Part shown: positions 1 through 8,301 of the stretch, in pieces
Numbering within the stretch: the first letter of the stretch is position 1
How the letters are laid out: the number at the start of each line of letters is the position of its first letter
Assembly (NCBI RefSeq): GCF_030409235.1
Contig: NZ_JAUFPO010000009.1
Span: 1 to 64,000, forward strand
Direction of reading: 5' to 3'
Length of the DNA stretch: 64,000 nucleotides
From: Halomonas almeriensis
GTDB taxonomy: Bacteria; Pseudomonadota; Gammaproteobacteria; Pseudomonadales; Halomonadaceae
Translations under genes and position numbers: made by a program
The notes under the pieces: generated by a model
What the model saw: only the letters and a program-made list of their open reading frames with translations
The model's database searches: none
What the model was told of the DNA's origin: nothing

Positions 1-124
1 TACCATGCGACCCGTTCGTCGGGAACGAACGGGAACCGCCCCTGGCGGGCCCGCAGGGCGAGCCTCAGGGATGAGGCGAGTACAGTAGGGTGAGCGCCGC
101 CCCGACGTCAGGCACTTACATGAG
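1..124 (+). other. possible 3' part of a structured RNA with GGA-loop hairpins
   Basis: No gene is visible here. Two hairpins are clear. Positions 11-19 pair with 25-33 around the loop CGGGA, and 62-66 pair with 73-77 around the loop AGGGAT. Both loops expose GGA, the core of CsrA/RsmA sites in CsrB/RsmZ-type sponge RNAs, and the region runs straight into a strong terminator at 125-156. The upstream part lies outside the window and only two such loops are seen, so an sRNA is only one reading. The 3' untranslated end of an upstream operon is equally possible. Confidence 0.25.
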
Positions 125-156
125 AACTCCCTCGGGTCTTCCTGGGGGAGTTTTTT
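125..156 (+). terminator. intrinsic terminator upstream of birA
   Basis: A 12-bp stem (125-136 with 141-152, two wobble pairs) around the loop TCTT is followed by a T tract to 156. This is a textbook factor-independent terminator ending whatever transcript enters from the left edge. Confidence 0.85.
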
Positions 157-312
157 ATATCGGGTGTCATACCGTGCGAATCCGGGAACGCCACGGGAGT
201 TGAGCCTGGCTACTGTTCCGCCTCGACCTGGGAACTGTGCAGTGCGGAAGGTGAATGTCGGGGCAGGGCCGCTTCCGTTAGAATATTGTTTTTGCCTGGT
301 TGGGGGTGGCAC
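157..312 (+). promoter_or_regulatory. birA upstream region
   Basis: No gene is seen in this stretch. TAGAAT at 279-284 is a plausible -10 element, placing a transcription start near 291 and a short leader before the birA ATG at 313. No good -35 hexamer is visible at the matching distance. A purine-rich GGGGGTGG at 302-309 can serve as ribosome binding site. Confidence 0.3.
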
Positions 313-1296
313 ATGACCATCGGAGATTTGATCCGCTTGTTGAGTGATGGTGAGTTTCACTCTGGCCAGCAATTGGGTGAACGCTTGGGGGTCTCGCGGG
401 CCGCCGTCTGGAAGCAGTTGCGTAAGCTGGAGTCGTTGGGTATTGGCATGGAGGCGGTCAAGGGCCAGGGGTACCGGCTGGCAGAGCCGCTGGAGCTGCT
501 TGATGGGAGCGTGATTGTGGCGGGCCTGTCGCGTCAGGCGAGGAGTCATGTCGCACGGCTCTTTGTCGAGGACGTTGTGCCCTCGAGCAACCAGTTTATC
601 CGTGAGCGGTTTGCCCAGGGGGCAGGCCACGGCGAGGTGTGTCTGGTCGAGCAACAGAGTGCCGGCAAGGGGCGTCGTGGCCGTACCTGGGTCACGCCCT
701 GGGGGCGAACGCTGATGCTTTCGACAGGCTGGCGTTTCGAGTCCGGGATCGCGGCCATGGAAGGCTTGAGTCTGGCAGCGGGCGTGGCCCTGTCACGCGT
801 GCTGGAGGCACATGGCGTGCAGCCGAGGCTGAAGTGGCCCAACGATGTCCTGCTGGCCACCGAGGGCGGTGGGTATGGCAAGCTGGCCGGTATACTGGTC
901 GAGATGAGTGGTGATGCGGCGGGCCCGTGCGAGGCGGTGATCGGCATGGGCATCAACATGGATCTGCCCGATGACTTCCGGGCGAGTATCGAGCAGCCGG
1001 TGTCGGCAGTCAGGGATCAGGCGCCCGGACTGACACGTCATCAACTGGCCGTGGAGCTCCTGGGCGAGCTGATGCCGATGCTCGCGGATTTCGAGCGGGT
1101 CGGCTTCGAGGCCTGGCAAGCGGAGTGGAACGCTCGCCATGCCTTCGCTGAACAGGAGGTCGAGATCCTGCAAGGAGAGCGACGTGAGGCCGCTGTGGCC
1201 GAGCAGGTCGATGTGTCCGGTAACCTCTGGGTGCGATGCGACAAGCGACGCTGGAAGCTGACGGGGGGCGAGATCAGCGTGCGCGGGCGCTCTTGA
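313..1296 (+). CDS. birA: bifunctional biotin-[acetyl-CoA-carboxylase] ligase / biotin operon repressor BirA
   Basis: BirA activates biotin as biotinyl-AMP, attaches it to the biotin carboxyl carrier protein of acetyl-CoA carboxylase, and represses biotin genes through an N-terminal winged helix. The helix-turn-helix is visible near residues 20-45 (LGERLGVSRAAVWKQLRKLE). The biotin-binding motif KGRRGRTW and a GKLAGILVE segment are in the catalytic domain. I start at ATG 313 (327 aa, close to the 321 aa of E. coli) because it has a ribosome binding site; an upstream TTG at 286 would add nine unconserved residues and overlap the probable -10. In many relatives coaX follows directly; here the beta-glucoside cluster intervenes. 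Confidence 0.95.
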   Translation: MTIGDLIRLLSDGEFHSGQQLGERLGVSRAAVWKQLRKLESLGIGMEAVKGQGYRLAEPLELLDGSVIVAGLSRQARSHVARLFVEDVVPSSNQFIRERFAQGAGHGEVCLVEQQSAGKGRRGRTWVTPWGRTLMLSTGWRFESGIAAMEGLSLAAGVALSRVLEAHGVQPRLKWPNDVLLATEGGGYGKLAGILVEMSGDAAGPCEAVIGMGINMDLPDDFRASIEQPVSAVRDQAPGLTRHQLAVELLGELMPMLADFERVGFEAWQAEWNARHAFAEQEVEILQGERREAAVAEQVDVSGNLWVRCDKRRWKLTGGEISVRGRS

Positions 1297-1305
1297 GATC
1301 GTCGC

Positions 1306-1328
1306 CCGCTGGTCGAGCCGACCGGCGG
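1306..1328. terminator. hairpin between convergent birA and lacI-type gene
   Basis: A 10-bp stem (1306-1315 with 1319-1328, one wobble) with the loop AGC fills the gap between the two convergent stop codons. It lacks a T tract on either strand, so it is a weak bidirectional terminator or an RNA 3'-end stabiliser. Confidence 0.5.
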
Positions 1329-2324
1329 TCAGCGCGGGGGAACCACGGTGCCTCTTTCCACCAGGTGGGTCATAAAGCAGCGCTGGCCCTCCCAGGGCTT
1401 GCCGTTCAGAAGAGACAGCAACTGCGCACTGGCCGACTGGGCCATGTGGTCGACGGGCACATGGACCGAGGTGAGCCCCGGCGTCACGAAGTGCGCATAG
1501 ACTTCATCGTCGAAGCCTACCAGCGAGACGTCCTCGGGGATGCGCCATCCCCACTCCTGCATCTGCAGCATGGCGCCGATGGCCATGTCGTCGTTACCCA
1601 CGGTCAGGGCGGTGAAGGGAATGCCGCGCTCCCGCAGGGTACACACGGCATGGCTTCCGCTGCGCTCCTGCCAGTCGCCCTCGATGATGGCGGTTTCGTC
1701 GATCGCCAGGCCGGCTTCCTCCATGGCCTGGTGATAACCCGCCAGGCGCTGGGCGGCATCCTGCTTCCACAGGGGACCGGTGATGCAAGCAATGTGTCGA
1801 TGCCCGTTATGTATCAGGTGTTGTGTCGCCAGATAACTTCCCTGGCGGTTGTCGACATGGCTGCATTGCGCTTCCAGCCCCGGGACGCGGCGGTTGATGA
1901 CGATCAGCGGGATCTCGGCGGCCAGGCTGATGAGGGTCTCGTCACTCAGGCGGTCGGACTGGATCAGCAGGCCATCACAGCGCCTCGACATGAGAAAGTC
2001 GATGGAATCCTGCTCGCGCTGCAGTTCGTCGTGCCCCGAGGCCACCAGGAGTGACTTCTGGTTGAGGCGCAGCCGTTCCTCCAGGTTGACCATCAGCGTG
2101 CCCATGAAGGGGCCGGCCAGGTGGGAGATGACCAGCCCGATGCAGTCGGAGCGGTTCGAGGCCAGGGAGCGGGCGAAAGAGTTGGGCCGGTAGCCCAGGT
2201 GACGCATGGCGTCCTCGACTCGCTGGCGGGTCTGCTGGGCGACGGGGACTTCGCCATTCATGACACGCGATACCGTGGCAGGCGAGACCCTGGCCAGGTT
2301 GGCGACCTCCTTGATCGTGGACAT
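1329..2324 (-). CDS. LacI-family transcriptional regulator (beta-glucoside cluster)
   Basis: This is a DNA-binding repressor with an N-terminal LacI helix-turn-helix (residues 2-24, TIKEVANLARVSPATVSRVM) and a periplasmic-binding-protein-like sugar sensor domain to the end. I chose the ATG at 2324 (331 aa, typical for the family), preceded by AGGAG; the longer open frame to 2504 adds sequence unlike LacI proteins. The gene lies downstream of, and in the same orientation as, the sugar transporter and beta-glucosidase genes, with its own probable promoter. It most likely binds the 16-bp LacI-type palindrome at 9697-9712 and releases it when the imported beta-glucoside or its product is present. 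The ligand cannot be read from sequence. Confidence 0.9.
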   Translation of the reverse strand: MSTIKEVANLARVSPATVSRVMNGEVPVAQQTRQRVEDAMRHLGYRPNSFARSLASNRSDCIGLVISHLAGPFMGTLMVNLEERLRLNQKSLLVASGHDELQREQDSIDFLMSRRCDGLLIQSDRLSDETLISLAAEIPLIVINRRVPGLEAQCSHVDNRQGSYLATQHLIHNGHRHIACITGPLWKQDAAQRLAGYHQAMEEAGLAIDETAIIEGDWQERSGSHAVCTLRERGIPFTALTVGNDDMAIGAMLQMQEWGWRIPEDVSLVGFDDEVYAHFVTPGLTSVHVPVDHMAQSASAQLLSLLNGKPWEGQRCFMTHLVERGTVVPPR

Positions 2325-2458
2325 GCTTGCTCCTGGTGCGTGGCGATCGACAGCGCCAGGAAAAGGCCGACGGTCCCCCGGGCGTTGTTCGGCGGCAGGG
2401 GAGAGGCGGGCACAGGCTCGGCCGCTATGGCGTGCGCCATTTCCTGGCGTAGTCTCGA

Positions 2459-2485
2459 GGCACAGGCCAGCTTTCAGCCTGTGCC
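2459..2485. repeat. inverted repeat in the lacI-type gene leader
   Basis: Perfect 9-bp arms (2459-2467 GGCACAGGC, 2477-2485 GCCTGTGCC) with a 9-nt spacer lie inside the long 5' leader of the regulator gene. There is no T tract. It may be an operator for another factor or a leader hairpin. Confidence 0.5.
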
Positions 2486-2504
2486 TCCGAGAACAGCGTG
2501 CCAC

Positions 2505-2533
2505 ATTATAAAGCGAAACCTGGTGGCTTTCAT
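2505..2533 (-). promoter_or_regulatory. probable promoter of the LacI-type regulator
   Basis: On the minus strand a perfect TATAAT (2510-2505) is preceded at 17 bp by ATGAAA (2533-2528), a four-of-six match to the -35 consensus. Transcription from here gives a leader of roughly 175 nt before the ATG at 2324. The spacer contains GAAAGC and GGTTTC half-sites that resemble arms of the operator at 9697-9712, so weak autoregulation is conceivable. Confidence 0.55.
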
Positions 2534-2538
2534 TCGGC

Positions 2539-2572
2539 GCCTGCCGGCGCGAGCCCCGTCTCCCCGGCAGGC
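2539..2572 (-). terminator. hairpin after the sugar ABC transporter operon
   Basis: Arms 2564-2572 and 2539-2547 form a perfect 9-bp GC stem with a 16-nt loop, immediately downstream of the last ATPase gene. There is no T tract, so termination is probably inefficient or Rho-assisted. Confidence 0.4.
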
Positions 2573-2576
2573 GGTT

Positions 2577-3581
2577 TCAGGTGGTACCGTCAGGCTCGTA
2601 CAGGTAGCAGCGCACGAAGTGGTCCTCGGCGATCTGGGTGACCCCGGGCAATTGCTCCTTGCAGATCTCGCGCGCATGCGGGCAGCGCTCGGCAAACGGG
2701 CAGCCCTTGCTGTCCGGCTGCCACATGGGGATGTCCGCCTTGTGCTGGTACTGCGTCATGTCGCGGCTCTTTTGGGCGCCGGGCTGCGGCACGGCAGCGA
2801 GCAGCAACTGGGTGTAGGGGTGCTGCGGGGTCTGGGTCACAGCATCACTGTTGCCCCATTCGACCATGTGACCGACATACATGACGGCGGTACGCTCGGC
2901 GAAGTAGCGGGCGGTAGCGATATCGTGGGTGATGTACATGAAGGCGATGCCGTGCTGGTCCTTCAGGTCCATCATCAGGTTGAGGATACCCAGCCGGATC
3001 GATACATCGAGCATCGAGATGGGCTCATCGGCGAGGATGACATCGGGCTCCACGGCCAGCGCGCGCGCAATGGCCACGCGTTGCCGCTGCCCGCCGCTCA
3101 GCTCGTAGGGGAACTTCTGGGCGGTTTCGGCAGCCGGTGACAGGCCGACGGTCTCGAGCAGTTCGTGGACGCGCTGGGTCAGTGCCTGACGGTCCTTCAG
3201 CTTGCCGTGGATCTGCAGTGGCCGGGCGATCTGATAGAAGATGCGGTGCACCGGGTTGAGGCTGCCGAAGGGATCCTGAAAGATCATCTGCACCTGGCTG
3301 GCAAAGCCGCGCTTGCCGCCTTGCCGGATCCAGTCATGCAAGGGCTTGCCACGGTAGGTCACCTCGCCCGAGGTGGCGTCGTGCACCTGCGAGAGAATGC
3401 GGGCGCCGGTGCTCTTGCCGCTGCCGGACTCCCCGACAATGGCCAGTGCCTCGCCGGGAAACAGGTCGAACGAGACGGCATTGAGCGCCCGCATGGTGGT
3501 TTTCTCGAACAGCGATCCGCCCAGGGTGAAGTCCTTGGTCAGGTTGCGTGCCGAGACAATAGGCTGCTGGCTGGTGGTCAT
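2577..3581 (-). CDS. Opp/Dpp-type ABC transporter ATP-binding protein (second ATPase, DppF-like)
   Basis: This cytoplasmic ATPase subunit powers the importer encoded with it. It shows Walker A GESGSGKST (residues 50-58), signature LSGGQ (161-165) and Walker B VILADEP (181-187). It also has the C-terminal HPYT...CPFAERCPHA...C extension typical of oligopeptide/dipeptide transporter ATPases. Its length (334 aa) fits DppF/OppF. Its ATG overlaps the stop of the preceding ATPase gene by ATGA, so translation is coupled. Peptide-type transporters also carry cello-oligosaccharides and beta-glucosides in some bacteria, and the GH1 enzyme and LacI regulator in this cluster point to such a sugar here. 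That assignment is an inference. Confidence 0.9.
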   Translation of the reverse strand: MTTSQQPIVSARNLTKDFTLGGSLFEKTTMRALNAVSFDLFPGEALAIVGESGSGKSTGARILSQVHDATSGEVTYRGKPLHDWIRQGGKRGFASQVQMIFQDPFGSLNPVHRIFYQIARPLQIHGKLKDRQALTQRVHELLETVGLSPAAETAQKFPYELSGGQRQRVAIARALAVEPDVILADEPISMLDVSIRLGILNLMMDLKDQHGIAFMYITHDIATARYFAERTAVMYVGHMVEWGNSDAVTQTPQHPYTQLLLAAVPQPGAQKSRDMTQYQHKADIPMWQPDSKGCPFAERCPHAREICKEQLPGVTQIAEDHFVRCYLYEPDGTT

Positions 3582-4587
3582 CCTGTGTTCCTCTCTGCCA
3601 GCGCATGGCAGGCGGCCTGGTGAGTGGGAGAGAGCGTGCTCAATGCCGGGTCATCCGTCAGACAGGGGGCAAAGCACTTCTCGCAGCGGGCCTGGAAATA
3701 ACACCCTTCAGGGGTGTCGAGCAGGTTGAGCGGCTGGCCGGGGATGCCGTTCAGTCGCTCGCGCGGGCCATGTATGGTGGGGAAGGAGTTGAGCAGGCCC
3801 TGGGTATAGGGGTGCTGTGGTTGCTCGAAGACTTCACTGGCGGCCCCCAGCTCGACCAGCTTGCCGGCATACATGATGCCGATGCGGTCGGCGATCTCGC
3901 CCATCAGGCTGAGGTCATGGCTGATGAACAGAATCGAGAAACCGAACTCGTCCTTGAGCTGGTAGAGCTCGTCCATGATCTCCCGCTCGACGACCACATC
4001 CAGCGCCGTGGTCGGCTCATCCATGATGATCAGGCGGGGCCGCAGTGCCAGGGCAATGGCAATGACCACCCTTTGGCGCATGCCGCCGCTGAGCTGGTGC
4101 GGAAAACTCTCCATGCGGCTGGCATGCAACCCGACGGTCTGCAGCAGGGTTTCCCCCTGACGCCATGCCTCCTTGGTCTTGACCTTGCGATGCGCCTGGA
4201 TCACATCGATGATCTGCTCACCAATGGTGATCACCGGGTTGAGCGAGTTCATGGCGCTCTGGAACACCACGCTGACCTCGTTCCAGCGAAACTGCCGCAG
4301 GGTGCGGGGCGACATGCTCAACACATCCCGCCCGCGGTAACGGATTTCGCCAGCCGAGATGAGGGCCGGCGCCTTGTGCAGGCGAGAGATGGAGAACGCC
4401 AGGGTCGACTTGCCACATCCCGACTCACCGGCCAGGCCCAGGGTCTCGCCGGCCTTGATGTTGAGGTTGACGTTGTCGATGGCGCGGACCATGCCCTGGG
4501 CGCCACATAGTCAACGCAAAGGTCGTGGATCTCCAGAAGATCGCTCTGCGCTTCGTCCTGTGCGGGTTCAAACGCTTGTCTGGCCAT
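3578..4587 (-). pseudogene. Opp/Dpp-type ABC transporter ATPase (DppD-like) with apparent frameshift
   Basis: The natural start is ATG 4587, overlapping the upstream permease stop as ATGA, and gives MARQAFEPAQDEAQSDLLEI... as far as DYVAP. After that the frame is lost, while the continuing ATPase sequence (MVRAIDNVNLNIKAGETLGL, Walker [30 protein letters not shown]-terminal Cys cluster) lies one frame away. One extra G in the plus-strand GGG at 4498-4500 would join the two parts into a normal 336-aa protein. An internal ATG at 4492 could start a 304-aa product, but it would miss the first beta strand and the A-loop aromatic residue that stacks on ATP. Either this is a real inactivating mutation in a homopolymer or a sequencing error. 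Every other gene of the operon is intact. Confidence 0.75.
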
Positions 4588-5561
4588 CAGGAAGCACCTC
4601 GCAGCCGTTTGGCTTGAATGATTTGATTGAGCTTGCGCCAGCGCCGGATGTGCGGGCCTGTCTTGAGCTTGGGGTTGCTGATCTGGTCGATGGAGATATT
4701 GATCAGTGCCATGGCGCCACCGACCACTGCGATGGCCACGGCGGGCACAATCATTTCCCACCAGCCGCCGGTATACAAAGCGGCCGAGGACTGCGCCCAG
4801 TACAGCATGGTGCCCCAGGTGACCACGGTGGGGTCGCCCAGCCCGAGGAACTCGAGCCCCGCCTCGTTGATCAGGGCGTACATGACCACGCCGACAAAGC
4901 TGCCCGCCACGATGGAGATCAGATTGGGCAGGATTCCCACCAGCACGATGCGCAGGCGGCTTTCCCCCATGCACTCGGCGGCCAGGATGAACTCCTTGTT
5001 GCGTAATGCCATGGTCTGGGAGCGCACCACCCGGGCGCCCCATGGCCAGCTGGTGATGCCGATCAACAGGGCGATGACGATGGGTCCCACCTGCCCCAGG
5101 AAGGCCGCGAGGACGATCAACAGGGGCAGTTGCGGGAAGACCAGCACCACGTTCATGACAAAGTTGAGCCACTGGTCGACCCGACCGCCGAAATAGCCGG
5201 CGGAGATGCCCACCAGGATGGAAATGACCGTGGAAATGGCCCCGGCGAGGAAGGCCACGGCCAGGGACGCTCGACCGCCATACAGCAGCTGGCTGAAGAC
5301 GTCCCGTCCCTGACGGGTGGTGCCCAGGAAGTGTTCGGCGCTGGGTTCGACGTGCGGCCTGGCGACGCGTTCGTCGGGTGCATGGGCGGTGAACCAGGGG
5401 CCTGCCAGGCAGGCGACAATCACCAGGGCCATGATGCCCCCGCCGATCGTTGCCGAGAGATTGCCCTGGAAGAAGGCCGCGAGATTGCGCATTCGTCGCC
5501 AGCGGGGCGGTCGGCTCGGCGGGGTGGTATCCGAGGGGGAGGTGGCGGAGTAGTCAGTCAT
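4587..5561 (-). CDS. Opp/Dpp-type ABC transporter permease (DppC-like)
   Basis: This inner-membrane permease has an N-terminal OppC-type segment with one membrane helix (about residues 35-57), then the binding-protein-dependent transport domain with several helices. The EAA-loop equivalent near NKEFILAAECMGESRLRIVLVGILPN contacts the ATPase. Its length (324 aa) is usual for the family. It overlaps the following ATPase gene by ATGA and sits 15 nt after the other permease gene, so the genes form one operon. The pair of permeases should make the channel for the substrate delivered by the family 5 binding protein. Confidence 0.9.
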   Translation of the reverse strand: MTDYSATSPSDTTPPSRPPRWRRMRNLAAFFQGNLSATIGGGIMALVIVACLAGPWFTAHAPDERVARPHVEPSAEHFLGTTRQGRDVFSQLLYGGRASLAVAFLAGAISTVISILVGISAGYFGGRVDQWLNFVMNVVLVFPQLPLLIVLAAFLGQVGPIVIALLIGITSWPWGARVVRSQTMALRNKEFILAAECMGESRLRIVLVGILPNLISIVAGSFVGVVMYALINEAGLEFLGLGDPTVVTWGTMLYWAQSSAALYTGGWWEMIVPAVAIAVVGGAMALINISIDQISNPKLKTGPHIRRWRKLNQIIQAKRLRGAS

Positions 5562-5576
5562 CGTGGAACCCTTCCG

Positions 5577-6557
5577 TTACTTGCGCAGACGAGGATCGAG
5601 CCAGAGATAGGTCAGATCGGCGATGAAGTTGCCGATGAGGACAAAGGCCACGATCAGCAATAGCAGGGCCTGTACCAGCGGATAGTCGCGCGCATTGATG
5701 GCCTTGAGCAGGGTGTTACCGACACCCGGATAATTGAAGACGATTTCGATGAAGACCTGGCCGGCGACGGCGAACCCGAGTCCCATGGCCACGGATGTGA
5801 CGACCGGCAGCACGGCATTGCGCGAGGCATAGCGCATCATGATGCGCGACTGGCTCAGCCCCTTGGCCTCGGCCATGGTGATGATGTCCTCGCCGAGCAC
5901 ATTGATCATGGCGTTGCGCATGGTCATGACCCACTGGGCCAGGCTGACCAGCACAATCACCAGCAGGGGCAGGACGGCATGGTGCGCGACACTGGCCATG
6001 TACTCGGCCGTCCAGCCGGGCGACAGGGAGGGGTCGGCCGCGTAGCTCATGGGGAACCACTCCAGCTGCAGGCCGAAGATGTAGAAGACCAGCAGAGCAG
6101 TCACGACCGCCGGCATCGAGGAGATCACGGCTGTCATGATGGGAATCACCGTGGCCAGCCAGCTGGCCCGTTTGTAGGCCGCCAGGGTGCCGATGATCAG
6201 CCCCAGGATGATGGCGGTCGTCACCCCCAGCCCGATGAGAAACAGCGTCCACGGGAAGGTAAAGCCCAGCACCGAGGTCACTTCGGTCGGATACATGAGA
6301 AACGAAGGCCCGAGGTCGCCGGTGAAGACGCTTTTCACGTATTGCAGGTACTGCGACCACAGGGGGCCATCGGAGAAGCCGTACATGGCGCTGATGGCAT
6401 CCATCTGCGACGGGTCGAGCTGGCCTGCCGCCCCGGCAAAGAGGGCATCGACCGGGTCTCCCGGCATGATCCGCGGCAACAGGAAGTTGAAGGAAATGGC
6501 GATCAGGAACGCGACGAAGTAGAACAACAGTCGACTGGTTATGTACCGCATGGGCAT
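5577..6557 (-). CDS. Opp/Dpp-type ABC transporter permease (DppB-like)
   Basis: This inner-membrane permease shows the DppB/OppB layout: a first helix (about residues 8-28), the conserved LPRIMPGDPVDAL periplasmic segment, then the transport domain with the coupling loop AEAKGLSQSRIMMRYASRNAVLP. It is 326 aa, or 324 aa if translation starts at the second ATG (6551), which has the better distance from the AGAGG ribosome binding site. It lies between the solute-binding protein gene and the second permease gene. A strong hairpin precedes it at 6579-6606. Confidence 0.9.
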   Translation of the reverse strand: MPMRYITSRLLFYFVAFLIAISFNFLLPRIMPGDPVDALFAGAAGQLDPSQMDAISAMYGFSDGPLWSQYLQYVKSVFTGDLGPSFLMYPTEVTSVLGFTFPWTLFLIGLGVTTAIILGLIIGTLAAYKRASWLATVIPIMTAVISSMPAVVTALLVFYIFGLQLEWFPMSYAADPSLSPGWTAEYMASVAHHAVLPLLVIVLVSLAQWVMTMRNAMINVLGEDIITMAEAKGLSQSRIMMRYASRNAVLPVVTSVAMGLGFAVAGQVFIEIVFNYPGVGNTLLKAINARDYPLVQALLLLIVAFVLIGNFIADLTYLWLDPRLRK

Positions 6558-6578
6558 CGCCTCTGATTCGGGTAGGGG

Positions 6579-6606
6579 CCGGGCGCCCCGAGGAGGCGGC
6601 GCCCGG
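6579..6606 (-). other. intercistronic hairpin between binding-protein and permease genes
   Basis: Perfect 9-bp GC arms (6598-6606 and 6579-6587) with a 10-nt loop lie just after the binding-protein stop. Such hairpins in ABC operons commonly protect the abundant binding-protein mRNA from 3' decay, so that it exceeds the permease mRNA. There is no T tract. Confidence 0.6.
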
Positions 6607-6621
6607 AAGTCAGCGGGTGGA

Positions 6622-8256
6622 TCACTTCTGCCGGAGGTTGTTGAAGATCAGCGTATTGTTGCCCGTGGTGTAGAACACCGGGTGTACATACGGGTCTTCT
6701 TCGCTCGGCCAGCCAACGAAGTCAGTGGTGTTGTACTGGAACCAGGTGGCGTTGGAGAACAGCGGAATGAAGGGCAGCTTTTCGGCGGTGAAGCGCTGCA
6801 GCTTGTCCAGCGTTTCCTGCTTGTCGCTTTCCGAAGTCAGCGACCCGAAGTTGTCGATCAGCTTGTCGACCCGTTCCGCGTGCACCCCATGGCCGGCATG
6901 CCATGTCTGGCCGACGCGGCTGGTATGGAAGTACTCCTTGAAGGTCTGGATGGGGTGTGTCGAGAGCTGTGACCAGTTGATGGCCGCCTCGTATTCGCTG
7001 TGTTTCAGCGACTTGTCGTAGACGCCCCATTCCACGGCCTTGACGTTGGCATTGACGCCGATGTCCTGGAAGTACTCGGTGATCATGACGACCGCCTGAA
7101 CCCAGTCGGTCCAGCCATTGACGACCTGGATGTCGACCTCCATGGCCGAGCCGTTCGGCTGCTCGCGCCAGCCATCGCCGTCGCTGTCCTGGTACCCGGC
7201 TTCCTCCAGCAGCGCCTGTGCCTTGTCCGGATCGTACTGCGTCAGCCAGCCGAAGTCCTCCTTGACCGAGTCGTCCATGTAGTCGGCGAAATAGTCGCCG
7301 ATGCCGCCCGGGAAAAAGTTGGCCGTGGGGTAGCCATAGGCCGCCAGCTCGACGATGGCTTCACGGTCGATCGCCACCGAGAGGGCCTGACGGAACTTCA
7401 GGTCATCGAAGGGCGCCTGATTGGTGTTGAGGTACAGGTGAATGGCGTCGTTGGGCGGATACCAGTAGTGATGATTCTCGGGGTCGGTGGCGACAAAGGT
7501 CTTTTCGACGTCGGCAATGAAGTTGGAGCCCCAGTCCAGTTCGCCGCGCATCAGGGCCGGTTGAATCTGTGAGTTGTCATTGAAGGCCCGGTACTTGACG
7601 CAGTCCAGGTAGGGGCGGTCTTCCAGGTAGTAATGCGGATTGCGGCAGAGTTCCATCTGCTGAGGGCGCACGTACTGGATTTCGGTCACCGGGCCGGAGC
7701 CGATGGCCTCGGGGTTGGTGAAGGTTGCCGGGTCGTCGGCCTTTTCCCAGACATGCTTGGGAAGCGGCATGTAACGGTTGATGTCCCAGTGGATGGTGCT
7801 GTTGGTGTTGGCCAGGTCGAAACGCACCTTGCGCTCGGAGACCTGAGTCACCTTGGTGACCTGGCCGCTGGCGATCACCCCGGCAATGTCATAGGCCGGC
7901 ACCTCGCCCGCGAGATCGAAGGTGTACACCACATCCTCGGCGGTCAGGGGCTCGCCATCCGACCACTTGAGGTCCTCGCGAAGCGTATAGGTGATGCTGC
8001 GATAGTCATCGGCGTAGCTATAGCTTTCCGCCAGGCGGAAGTTGGTCTCGTTCTGCCTGACATTGGTGAAGGCCAGCAGCTCGAAGTTCATGCCGCCGAC
8101 AATCTTCAGTTTGTCGATGTAGGGGTTGAAACTCTTGGTCAGCGCCGTGGTGATGACCGGAACGGACAGGGTGCCCCCCTGGGAGGGGGCTGCCATGGCC
8201 GCAGTCGAAACGGAGGCCACGGCCGTGGCCAGTGCCAGCATGGATAGCGTTTTCAT
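6622..8256 (-). CDS. ABC transporter solute-binding protein, family 5 (SBP_bac_5)
   Basis: This periplasmic receptor delivers substrate to the permeases encoded next to it. A Sec signal peptide is clear (MKTLSMLALATAVASVSTAAMA, cleavage expected after AMA). The mature part shows the family 5 features YTLREDLKWSDGEPLTAEDVVYTFDL and AVDREAIVELA, also used by peptide- and cellobiose-type receptors. I start at ATG 8256 (544 aa), preceded by AAGGTGAAGG; a GTG at 8265 would add three residues. It lies 45 nt after the GH1 beta-glucosidase gene in the same operon, which suggests a beta-glucoside or cello-oligosaccharide ligand. A peptide ligand cannot be excluded from sequence. Confidence 0.9.
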   Translation of the reverse strand: MKTLSMLALATAVASVSTAAMAAPSQGGTLSVPVITTALTKSFNPYIDKLKIVGGMNFELLAFTNVRQNETNFRLAESYSYADDYRSITYTLREDLKWSDGEPLTAEDVVYTFDLAGEVPAYDIAGVIASGQVTKVTQVSERKVRFDLANTNSTIHWDINRYMPLPKHVWEKADDPATFTNPEAIGSGPVTEIQYVRPQQMELCRNPHYYLEDRPYLDCVKYRAFNDNSQIQPALMRGELDWGSNFIADVEKTFVATDPENHHYWYPPNDAIHLYLNTNQAPFDDLKFRQALSVAIDREAIVELAAYGYPTANFFPGGIGDYFADYMDDSVKEDFGWLTQYDPDKAQALLEEAGYQDSDGDGWREQPNGSAMEVDIQVVNGWTDWVQAVVMITEYFQDIGVNANVKAVEWGVYDKSLKHSEYEAAINWSQLSTHPIQTFKEYFHTSRVGQTWHAGHGVHAERVDKLIDNFGSLTSESDKQETLDKLQRFTAEKLPFIPLFSNATWFQYNTTDFVGWPSEEDPYVHPVFYTTGNNTLIFNNLRQK

Positions 8257-8301
8257 GACCTTCACCTTCTATTGTTATCGTCGTGTTACGGGTTGCTGTG
8301 C

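Noticed and set aside
2537..2575. Insertion-sequence terminal repeat near the transporter operon end
   Set aside because: The arms form a single hairpin; no transposase gene or target duplication is visible within the sugar module.
3578..4492. DppD-like ATPase as an intact 304-aa gene starting at 4492
   Set aside because: The start lacks a ribosome binding site and the first beta strand; the conserved N terminus is encoded one frame away from ATG 4587, so a frameshift explains it better.
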